From Oenanthe sinensis (lineage: Eukaryota > Streptophyta > Magnoliopsida > Apiales > Apiaceae): a stretch of 64,000 nt of DNA. How positions within the stretch are numbered: the stretch's first letter is position 1; every line of letters starts with the position of its first letter. The stretch is from positions 7,113,501-7,177,500 of the forward strand of contig CM053809.1 in NCBI GenBank assembly GCA_028671895.1, read 5' to 3'. The notes under the pieces were generated by a model. The model did no database searches. It was not told the DNA's origin and was given only the letters and a program-made list of their open reading frames with translations. The position numbers were made by a program, and so were the translations under genes. Positions 55,618-63,700 of the stretch are shown one piece after another.

Positions 55618-56126
55618 CTAGCTTCTTCAATATTCTTCAACAAGCTCTTGAAATCTTCCTGTCTTTTCTTCGTCTTCTAATCTTGAAACCTCTTGACTTA
55701 AATGAAGAATAAATATTATATCAGTTGACACACAAATGTACTGTCTGGTTCATTTGTGTCATCCCAATAAATATTCTCCATTTAAATAACATTTAACTAG
55801 AGGCCTTCTGTCATTAATTCTTCTTCACTGTTTACATTCTTCTTCTGGAATCTGCTTGTAGTAACCACTTGAAATCTTCTATATCTTCTGTCTTCAATAG
55901 AAGTACTACCACATTATTAATTTCACTGACGCTTGAACAAATAATTGAATTTCTTCCAGTGTTGAGTAGCAATCCTACAAAATACCTCTGATACTTGGAT
56001 CCTTTGTGATTAGTTGACTGTCTTCGTCTTGATTCCTGTTTAGTGTTTAGTATTTACTTCTCTTTATTAGTTAGAGTTGAGTTGCAATCTAATTATTACA
56101 AATAGGCCTAGTCATATGCCTTTCAA

Positions 56127-56134
56127 TCTCCCCC
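56127..56134 (-). other. Polypurine tract (GGGGGAGA)
   Basis: In element sense the sequence is AAATAGGGGGAGAT followed by TGAAAGG, the start of the LTR. A GGGGGAGA tract just before the 3' LTR is the standard plus-strand primer site of plant Ty1-copia elements. It also confirms that the element is on the minus strand. Confidence 0.88.
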
Positions 56135-56353
56135 TATTTGTTGTTAAACAATTAACACACAAATTCCTAGAGGATAACTCAACTAACAACTAAGAAAGTA
56201 GTACGACATTTAATGACTGTAAATAATAAACAAAAGTTCTGGTTTTATATTTAACAATTTTCCAGATTCATACATAAAAGATAAATACAAGATAGATGTT
56301 CCTCTAGCACTGAACAAATATTACAAAGTTTCTATCTTGTTCTATCTATGTCT
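56135..56353 (-). other. Non-coding stretch between last accessory frame and polypurine tract
   Basis: About 220 bp of AT-rich sequence following the stop of the 112-codon frame. I see no open frame, further motif or repeat in it. Confidence 0.6.
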
Positions 56354-56692
56354 TCAGTCTTCTGATGTATCAACTTCACCTTCTTCTAGGATTGAACCTT
56401 TATGAACAGGTGTCCTCGGTATTTGTTCAGATACTGATTGTTCTGTTGTAGTGGATTCTCCATACAACCTTCTTTGTTCAGCTCTTGCTAACTGCCACAG
56501 TACTTCCTGTTCAACAGGATCTACTATCTCTTCTTCTACATCAGATGGTTGTGTTGAATCTATCTTTGGTATTTGCCTGATGTATGAATGAATTCTTTTT
56601 GACAGACAGTAGTTTCTTATCTTCTCTGCAGCATCCATTTTAGCTTGGGATTTGAAACCTTTTGACCTTAACATCCTTTCAACTTGAATCAT
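56354..56692 (-). CDS. Accessory frame 3 of the retrotransposon (112 aa)
   Basis: A 112-codon frame whose ATG overlaps the TGA of the upstream frame as ATGA (56692-56689), so it is read in a different frame from its neighbour. The protein starts MIQVERMLRSKGF, has a basic helical N-terminal half and an acidic, Glu- and Thr-rich C-terminal tail ending EEGEVDTSED. It has no signal peptide or membrane segment that I can see. It ends about 220 bp before the polypurine tract. The arrangement fits either the displaced C-terminus of one long accessory protein, separated by a single-base indel, or a short protein made by termination and restart. I favour the first, because the 662-codon frame ends without a natural tail. 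Function unknown. Confidence 0.5.
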   Translation of the reverse strand: MIQVERMLRSKGFKSQAKMDAAEKIRNYCLSKRIHSYIRQIPKIDSTQPSDVEEEIVDPVEQEVLWQLARAEQRRLYGESTTTEQSVSEQIPRTPVHKGSILEEGEVDTSED

Positions 56693-58677
56693 GTACTTAA
56701 CTGTGTAGCCTTAAAAGATTCCTCATTTAACTGCATGATTTGATACAACTTGTTTGAGAAAAATCTTACCTCATGAGGATCAAATAAGATCTGAGGACTG
56801 ACAGCTGTAGCAAAGACTCTAAGTCTATCCCTGAGAAGTTCATTTTCTTCTGAGCTCCTCTTTATTTTGTTCAAGAACGTCCATATTACTGATAAACTTC
56901 TTTGCCTGAAAAACTCTAAGGAAATTCTGAATGTTCCATTCCTGTGTGTGTAGACTAGTATCCGCCAGTCTTCAAGAATGTGATCCACTAGGATAGTGAT
57001 GTAGTCCACTTCCTCTTTCAGAGCTTTCATGAAGTTGTCAATGTTGTCATTTGACTTTTCTAGACGCTCAATTATTGATTTCAGATGCTTGTCTTCAAAT
57101 GGACCCTGTTGTTGTTTGTCCATTATTTCTCTTGCAGTATCCCATTTCTTTCCAATCTTGAGCTGTACATCTCTCTTCTTTTCTCTGACTGCTATGGCCC
57201 AGAGATTTTGCTTTTCTTGGTTTTCTTCTCTTTCTGCCTTTGTTCTTTCTATGACTAGAGCTTTCAGATTTTCAGTTTTTGCATGACTTGCCTTGATGTC
57301 TTCTTTTAGTTTCTTCATTGCCTCTTCATAGGCTGGATCAACTTCTTTTTCTTCTGGAAACAGAAAATCTTCATCAAATGCAATCTCTTCCTCAGCTCTG
57401 CAGTAGTCAGGAAAGATTGATTCATCATGAGCACTGTCATCAATGAATTTCTCTTGATCATAAAACTGTTTTTCTGGTTCTGGATCATACGATTGAAATT
57501 GATCTTCAGAATACAGTTTATCTTTCCCTTTGTCTTGAGTAGAAGCCCCTCCATCTTTAGCTACTTTCTCCTTTGATTTCTCCCCCTTAGTTGAGGGATC
57601 CTCTTGAGTTTTAGAGGCTTCAAAAGATGTCAACATTTTCTGCATAGTCAGATAGACTTGCCTCATTCCTTCATTCAAATGTGTCATTCCATCATCCAGT
57701 TTGCTGAATCTTTGTGTAGAGATCTTTTCATTTTCAATGATTGTTAATGTCAAGCTTTTCTCAACCTCATCAATCTTTTCATGTAATTTGCTGACTTCTT
57801 TCATGTCTTCAGCAATAAGATTCTGTACATTTTGGATGTCTTGAGTTTTTAGAAGAATGGAGGTTTTGACATCATCAACATCTTTTCGTACTATTGTCAG
57901 CTGCTGTGTTACAGAGGCAGATGTAGATTTTTCTTCTGCTTGTGCTTTTACTTTTACCAACTCAGCCTGAACAATTTGCATTTCTTTCTGGAGAGCTTCC
58001 ATTTTAGATAATAGAACACTGTGTGTGTGTGCACTCAGCTCACTTGCACTCCTGTTTATCTCACTATCACTCTGTGCATGTGTTTCACTTTGTGTTTGCC
58101 TCACATCACTCGTGTTTAGCTCCTGTCCAGATCCTGAAGCTGTACCTGCATATATAACAATAGCTTTTGAAGAGTCAAATTGCTCTTCTGATGCCTGTGA
58201 AGGCGCGTCCTCAACAAGATTAACTTGAAGTGGCTCCGCTACTGACGTAGCTACTCCGTGAATGGAGTCCCATCTCCCTCTATGGAGTGGTTGCCTCTCA
58301 AATCCACCAGTGGATTCGAGACCTTTTAAAATCACTGGATGTAATATATCCAGGGGGGTCACCACCTTAGACAATGTAGTGAATGGCTCATTAGAGTCTG
58401 TGGTGCCCCTAAGTACCTTGGAGGGTAACTGATGCTGCACTGCATCGAAAATGTCATGGTCCACATCATAGGTGGCATCCGACCAATTTTTATTAAAAAC
58501 ATTTTCTTCAACAAATGTGCCCTCATGTGTTTGTGAAACTGCAAGCGGAGGTCCTGCTAGTGTGAGAGCTAGCAGTGTGCTTTCCTCACTATCTGAAGCT
58601 GTAGCCGAACAGCGAATTAGATCACCTGGTTGAGCAAGTGTATCTAAAGAACCTTGGATGGCCATGTCAAAATCCAT
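56689..58677 (-). CDS. Accessory frame 2 of the retrotransposon, coiled-coil protein (662 aa)
   Basis: A 662-codon frame in the position of the Sirevirus env-like region. Residues about 1-210 are acidic and Ser/Thr-rich with no clear fold. Residues about 218-350 show heptad-like Leu/Ile/Val spacing with many Glu and Lys, a likely long coiled coil. Residues about 355-450 are a charged, Asp/Glu-rich linker. Residues about 450-560 look like a second helical or coiled-coil region, followed by a C-terminal helical part with aromatic residues (about 570-660). I see no signal peptide, no furin-like site and no convincing membrane segment, so envelope function is not supported by sequence. It is in the same frame as the 401-codon frame upstream, with one TAA and 14 codons between that stop and this ATG. 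It is probably the continuation of that protein. Expression as a separate product is uncertain. Confidence 0.65.
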   Translation of the reverse strand: MDFDMAIQGSLDTLAQPGDLIRCSATASDSEESTLLALTLAGPPLAVSQTHEGTFVEENVFNKNWSDATYDVDHDIFDAVQHQLPSKVLRGTTDSNEPFTTLSKVVTPLDILHPVILKGLESTGGFERQPLHRGRWDSIHGVATSVAEPLQVNLVEDAPSQASEEQFDSSKAIVIYAGTASGSGQELNTSDVRQTQSETHAQSDSEINRSASELSAHTHSVLLSKMEALQKEMQIVQAELVKVKAQAEEKSTSASVTQQLTIVRKDVDDVKTSILLKTQDIQNVQNLIAEDMKEVSKLHEKIDEVEKSLTLTIIENEKISTQRFSKLDDGMTHLNEGMRQVYLTMQKMLTSFEASKTQEDPSTKGEKSKEKVAKDGGASTQDKGKDKLYSEDQFQSYDPEPEKQFYDQEKFIDDSAHDESIFPDYCRAEEEIAFDEDFLFPEEKEVDPAYEEAMKKLKEDIKASHAKTENLKALVIERTKAEREENQEKQNLWAIAVREKKRDVQLKIGKKWDTAREIMDKQQQGPFEDKHLKSIIERLEKSNDNIDNFMKALKEEVDYITILVDHILEDWRILVYTHRNGTFRISLEFFRQRSLSVIWTFLNKIKRSSEENELLRDRLRVFATAVSPQILFDPHEVRFFSNKLYQIMQLNEESFKATQLST

Positions 58678-58719
58678 ATCCCATTGAGAGGAAAAGGATG
58701 AGTCTGCAGTTGTCTCTGG

Positions 58720-59925
58720 TTAAAATTTAGATCTTTTAGATTGTGGAGACAGAGCTGTGGGTTCACTCACATCAGCACCAAGACCCCTAACTATTCTGAC
58801 AGGTTTCTTCCTTTTTCTGACTTTTAGCAAAGAAGAGGATGAAGGAGAAACTGTTTGAGGCTCTAATTCAGCTGGGGGCGGAACCTGTGTGTTTTCAGGT
58901 TCGTAGCTGATATCCTGGAGTGTAATAACACCATCATAGTCCGCCACAGATAAATCTAATAGTGCAGTAGATATTTCTATAGGTATTGAACTAGAAGATT
59001 GTGAGTGAGATATTACCTGTTGATCTTGTGCCACTTGATCGACATGGTGAGCAGCTTCAAGTAGAAGGTGCACAGGATTATCTAATTGCATAGGCACTTG
59101 TTCTTGCTCTTGTTCCTGCACAGGATTAGCAATATGATCTAATATCTCAGCCATGTAATCTGTCCTTACCACTTGCACATTTTGAAACTTGGGGTTGTTG
59201 TGGAGCCTTGCAAATAGGTGGTTCTGAGAAGTCGGAGATTCTTCTACAGGACTATTCTGAAATAAGGCTTTGTCTTCTTCCACCAACAAGTCATTCATAA
59301 ACAGCATCAGGAACCTCGGATAGTAGACTTGAACATTCTGTTCCCTGCTTTCTGGTTTCCCCATCTTCCTTATAATTTCTTTCAGAAGCAACTTCCCAAA
59401 ATTTATCCTCCTATTGTGAGCCACAGAATACCCAAAGATTTGCAGTAGTGAAGATATATTGTTGAAGTTGTTCTTTGTAGTGGGAGCAAACACTATGGCT
59501 AACGTGTCAAAGAAATAGTCCCACTCACTTACCAACTTGGACTTTGTCAGTCTTACCAAATTGATCTCACCCTGATATCTAATAGAATAGAAAAATTCTA
59601 GAATTTCTGGTACAGTGGGTGGATCCATGAAATCGTCAGTTGGAAAGCCCAAAATCCTGTTCACGTCCTCTTCAGTCACCATATATTCATGATCTCCTAT
59701 GCTGAAAGAGAATTGAACTCTGTCTGCAGTACTCCTATTCCTTGCAGTGGAATACAGAGCCCTAAGTGCTAACACTTGCAACGGGGCATTCAGAGTAATT
59801 GCAGTTCTGACGAGTGAATGTTCATTCATAAACACGATCCATGGTCGAAACCTCTCGACTGAACAATTCACCGGATTAAAATATCCTACAAAATTAGTTT
59901 TTACTAATTCGCAATAACCAGCCAT
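58720..59925 (-). CDS. Accessory frame 1 of the retrotransposon (401 aa)
   Basis: A 401-codon frame starting in a strong plant context, AAAATGGCTGG. Residues about 25-215 are a compact, mostly helical domain with a conserved-looking core at about 71-100: FSFSIGDHEY, then VTEEDVNRILGFP. From memory, frames with this pattern sit downstream of pol in many asterid Sirevirus-like elements. The G-x-x-(V/I)T-x-EDV-x-x-(I/L)LG-x-P style also recalls the plant mobile domain (aminotransferase-like) family; both links need a profile search. Residues about 265-285 are Gln/Glu-rich, about 300-365 are Ser- and Pro-rich, and a basic cluster at about 368-377 (VRKRKKPVR) could be a nuclear localisation signal. 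No membrane segment is visible. The frame stops at TAA, but the same frame reopens at once into the 662-codon frame. Role unknown; 'env-like' would be a positional label only. Confidence 0.68.
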   Translation of the reverse strand: MAGYCELVKTNFVGYFNPVNCSVERFRPWIVFMNEHSLVRTAITLNAPLQVLALRALYSTARNRSTADRVQFSFSIGDHEYMVTEEDVNRILGFPTDDFMDPPTVPEILEFFYSIRYQGEINLVRLTKSKLVSEWDYFFDTLAIVFAPTTKNNFNNISSLLQIFGYSVAHNRRINFGKLLLKEIIRKMGKPESREQNVQVYYPRFLMLFMNDLLVEEDKALFQNSPVEESPTSQNHLFARLHNNPKFQNVQVVRTDYMAEILDHIANPVQEQEQEQVPMQLDNPVHLLLEAAHHVDQVAQDQQVISHSQSSSSIPIEISTALLDLSVADYDGVITLQDISYEPENTQVPPPAELEPQTVSPSSSSLLKVRKRKKPVRIVRGLGADVSEPTALSPQSKRSKF

Positions 59926-60227
59926 TTTCCTTTAAACTATTACAAATTAATAAAATTACAATGTGCGATTACAAATTAAAATGAACAATTACAATTCAAA
60001 ATTTGAAAAGTTACACTTGAAAAATTGAAACCCTAATTTATAATAATCCAAAATCAGCTTTAATCAACAATTCACTACACAACTGGTCCTCTAAACACAA
60101 GAAACACTTGCTAGCTTCAATCGAAATTTTCTTTTTGATCAAGAACAGGAACAGTCACTTGATTTTTAATGAAAAGGCTGTTCACGAGTTGTAAGTATGT
60201 AGCAGTGTGTGTGTATATGAATTGCTG
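59926..60227 (-). promoter_or_regulatory. Leader-like region before accessory frame 1, with telo-box
   Basis: Between the motif array and the ATG are about 300 bp that look like a plant 5' leader. In element sense they hold TTAGGGTTT (plus-strand AAACCCTAA at 60028-60036, the telo-box found in many plant leaders and promoters), a T/A-rich tract, and the AAAATGGCT start context. No upstream frame of note is seen. A weak TATA-like CATATAC occurs near 60212-60218, just downstream of the motif array. I infer a separate transcript start in this region. Splicing from the genomic RNA is the alternative. Confidence 0.45.
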
Positions 60228-60439
60228 GGTATGACTTAATTTTAATAGAAAATAAAAACAAATTACTCGGTATGACTTATTAGAGAAGAATTCACTTGAA
60301 ATGCTCGGTATGACTTATTGTTCTAATCTCTCGGTATGACTTTTTATTAAAAATGAAAAGTCATGCCGAAATTTATTAGATTAAGTCATACTGAGTCATT
60401 TATAATAATAAGTCATGCTGATTTAAATAAGTCATACGA
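60228..60439. promoter_or_regulatory. Array of eight LTR-type TATGACTTA motifs in the pol-accessory spacer
   Basis: Four copies run in the plus direction (60228, 60266, 60304 and 60330), three of them as CTCGGTATGACTT(A). Four follow in inverted form (60358, 60382, 60409 and 60428) as AAGTCATGCCGA or variants. The same motif is repeated in the LTR U3 at 55121-55483, and I do not see it elsewhere in the element. The shared motif suggests a duplicated control region able to respond to the same factors as the LTR promoter. The dyad layout could also fold into a hairpin. Confidence 0.6.
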
Positions 60440-60710
60440 ATTTGTAATAATAAAATAGAATAATTACTTATATTAATAATTGTTTCTAAATTCGAAATAA
60501 AATAATAAAAATCTTATTCGAATATTAGATAAATTATTAATTATTCAATAAATATTAACTTATAATAAATATTTACATTATATATACATTAATTTACATA
60601 ATTCTTATAAATGCTTAATTTAAACAAAATTACTTATGCTTTAATTGAAATACTTATCTTCTAAGAATATTGATTTAATCTTAAGATAATTTTCCAAAAA
60701 TTCATAAGCT
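60440..60710. other. AT-rich non-coding spacer
   Basis: About 270 bp of very AT-rich sequence between the motif array and the hairpin below pol. It has no open frame. It resembles ordinary plant intergenic or intronic DNA, and I see no defined element in it. Confidence 0.6.
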
Positions 60711-60789
60711 CTAGGATTTTATTAATTCAAGACTCATAAATTCTTTAAATATTAACATTTAAAATTTATGAGCTTAAATTAATTCCTAG
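60711..60789. other. Imperfect inverted repeat just after the pol stop codon
   Basis: The left arm (60711 to about 60750) begins CTAGGATTTTATTAATTC and includes CTCATAAATT. The right arm (about 60757-60789) includes AATTTATGAG and ends ATTAATTCCTAG. The two pair over most of their length with a few gaps, giving a long AU-rich stem in RNA. It starts about 10 bp after the pol stop in element sense. It could stabilise or terminate a pol transcript, or be a remnant of a small insertion such as a foldback element. Confidence 0.55.
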
Positions 60790-60799
60790 CAAACAAAAA

Positions 60800-63700
60800 T
60801 TAGCCATTATTTAACATCCCTAATTCACTAACCAGCTTTGAGAAAGTGGATTCATCAAGTGGTTTTGTGAAGATGTCGGCTATCTGATCTTCTGTGGGTA
60901 CAAAATGTAACACCACAGTTCCGTTCATGACATGCTCTCTGATAAAGTGATACCTTATGTCAATGTGCTTGGTTCGTGAATGTTGTACAGGATTGTTGGA
61001 AATAGCTATAGCACTTGTGTTGTCGCAGTAAATTGGAATTTTGTTCAACGCAAGTCCATAGTCATTTAGCTGATTCCTGATCCACAAGATCTGTGCACAA
61101 CAGCTACCTGCCGCAATGTATTCTGCTTCGGCTGTCGAGGTAGATACTGAATGCTGTTTCTTGCTGTACCAGGAGATCAACCGTCGTCCTAGAAACTGAC
61201 AGCTTCCAGAGGTACTTTTCCTGTCCATCCTGCACCCTGCATAGTCTGAATCTGTATAGCCTATTAGGTCAAAACCTGTATCCTTAGGGTACCAAATTCC
61301 AAGATCTGGTGTACCCTTTAGATATCTAAAAATCCGTTTAACAGCTATTAGATGAGATTCTCTTGGGTCAGATTGAAACCTTGCACATAAGCAAGTTGCG
61401 AACATTATGTCAGGTCTACTTGCAGTTAGATATAATAATGAGCCTATCATACCTCTGTAGCTTGTGATGTCAACTTTCTTACCAGTTTCATCTTTGTCAA
61501 GCTTCGTGGCTGTCGGCATTGGGGTTTTTGCCGGTGATGAATCTTCTAGACTGTATTTTCTGAGAAGATCTCTTACATACTTTGATTGGCAAATAAAAAT
61601 CCCATCTTCCTTTTGCTTTACTTGCAATCCAAGGAAGAATGACAGCTCACCCATCATGCTCATCTCATATCTGCTCTGCATTAACTTAGCAAATCTCTTG
61701 CACAAGTTTTCGTTAGTAGAACCAAATATAATATCGTCAACATAAACTTGGACAAATATCATATCTTTATTATGTAATTTGTAAAAGAGAGTTTTATCTA
61801 TGACACCTCTAGTGAAACCATTTTCAAGTAAAAACTCAGAGAGAGTGTCATACCATGTCCTCGGTGCTTGCTTGAGTCCATAGAGAGCTTTGAACAGAAA
61901 GTACACAAAATCAGCAAACTCTGGATTTTCAAAGCCAGGGGGCTGTTCCACATATACTTCCTCTTCTAGCTTTCCGTTCAGAAATGCACTCTTCACATCC
62001 ATTTGGTAGACTTTAAAATTGGAATGTGCTGCGAATGCCAGAAATATCCTGATGGCTTCAAGTCTTGCAACTGGTGCGTAGGTTTCGTCATAATCAATTC
62101 CCTCTTCCTGGGAGTAACCTTTTGCAACCAGTCTGGCTTTGTTCCTTGTAACAATGCCATCACCGTCTAATTTGTTCCTGTATACCCATTTTGTGCCAAT
62201 AACAGATCTATCTTTAGGCCTGGGTACCAGTGTCCAGACTTCTTGTCTTTCGAACTGATTGAGCTCTTCTTGCATGGCAAGAACCCAATCTGGATCAATT
62301 AGTGCATCTTCAATCTTCTTTGGTTCTTCTTGAGATAGAAAAACTGAGAATAAACATTCATTTGAAGTTGCACTTCTGGTTCTTACTCCAACATCTGGAT
62401 CACCTATGATCAATTCAAAAGGATGATCTCTGCTCCATATCCTTTCCCTAGGTAGGTTTGATCTTGATGATTCGCCTCGAAATTCATTGTGATGTTGTGT
62501 TGTGCCAGTTGATCTTTCATCTCCCCCTGAGTTGCTGCCAGGATGACTTGTTGATCCACCACTGGTATTAGTAGAATCTCCAGTGTTGCCATTGTTTCCA
62601 CCACTATTACCTAGATCATTACTATCATTGATGTCATTATTTCCTGCTGCAATCTCAGGTTCTTCTTCGTCATCAGTATGTGAGTCTGGATAATTATCAA
62701 ATTTTAATGACTCAGAAGAATCTTCAGTTTGGATACTTGGGAGTTTAGTGTCATCAAAAGTTACATTGACACTTTCCTTCACTTGGTGCTGATCAATTAT
62801 GTAAACCCTATATGCTCTTCTTGAATATCCGACAAAAATAGCTTCATGTGCCTTGGCCTCAAATTTGCCAATGCGTTCATCTACATCTTTTAGCACAAAG
62901 CATTTGGCTCCAAATACATGAAAGTACTTGAGAGTAGGTTTCTTGCCAGCCATTAATTCATAGGGAGTTTTCATATGATCTTTGTTGATCAGAGTTCGAT
63001 TCTGAGTATAACAAGCTGTATTAACTGCTTCAGCCCAGAAGTAGATAGGTAACCTTGATTCACTTAGCATAGTCCTTGCAGCTTCAATCAGGGTTCGATT
63101 TTTCCTTTCTACAACTCCATTTTGTTGTGGAGTTCTTGGTGCTGAGTACTGCCTTGTTATCCCCTTGTCTGAGCAGAAGTTATTCAGAACTTCATTTTTG
63201 AATTCTGTTCCATTATCTGATCTGATTGCTCGGACAGGTAACTTTGAATCTAACTCAATCAGCTTTATATGATCAATCACCAAATGCGGAGTTTCATCTT
63301 TAGAATTCAAGAATAAAACCCATGTATACTTTGTGAAGTCATCCATAATCACTAAGGCGTATCTTTTCCTTGACATAGACAAAATATTGACTGGACCAAA
63401 TAAATCCATGTGTAGGAGTTGAAGTGGTTCAGTGATGTTTGTAGTGTCTGTGCCTCTGTGAGTTGTTTTCTTTGACTTCCCTTTTTGACATGCCTCACAC
63501 AATCCTTCTTGTGTAAATTCCATCGGAGGCAGCCCTCTCACCAAATCCCTCTTGACTAGAGAGTTCATTGTTTTGAAATTCAGGTGTGAGAGCTTCTTGT
63601 GCCATAGCCAACTTTCCTCTGTTGAAGCTTTTGAATAAAAACAGTTTGCTTCAGCTTCAGTTCCCGAGTTGAAATCAGCTACGTACAAGTTTCCTTTCCT

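Larger units (their letters stand above)
54719..56125 (-). repeat. 3' long terminal repeat (about 1,407 bp)
   Basis: In element orientation the LTR starts TGAAAGGCATATG directly after the polypurine tract and ends GGGACCAACA against the satellite, so it has the usual TG...CA ends. U3 would be about 56125-55050, with a TATA box near 55088-55081, and R-U5 about 55050-54719. U3 contains many copies of a TATGACTTA motif and two short tandem duplications. The right (U3) border depends on where the polypurine tract ends and could shift by one or two bases. The 5' LTR is outside the window, so LTR identity and insertion age cannot be estimated here. Confidence 0.82.

Noticed and set aside
54719..56125. 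Reading the LTR as the 5' LTR of a plus-strand element because the plus strand starts TGTTGG
   Set aside because: The polypurine tract adjoins the other end in minus orientation, pol is on the minus strand, and no tRNA-type primer-binding site follows on the plus strand.
57029..58228. Plus-strand frames at 57029-57286 and 58025-58228
   Set aside because: They are antisense shadows of the 662-codon accessory frame, and their Ser/Phe/Cys-rich composition mirrors its Glu/Lys-rich codons.
57315..58544. Minus-strand frames at 57315-57554 and 58359-58544
   Set aside because: They lie inside the 662-codon frame in another frame, with composition typical of out-of-frame reading.
56354..59925. Calling the accessory region an envelope gene
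   Set aside because: No signal peptide, cleavage site or convincing membrane segment is visible; only the position after pol matches env-like regions.
56354..59925. Accessory frames as an independent host gene
   Set aside because: They lie between pol and the polypurine tract/LTR in the same orientation, so they are internal to the element, even if a host origin remains possible.
61464..62604. Frames at 61464-61745 (+) and 62410-62604 (-)
   Set aside because: Both lie within the pol frame, which has clear domains; they are shadows.
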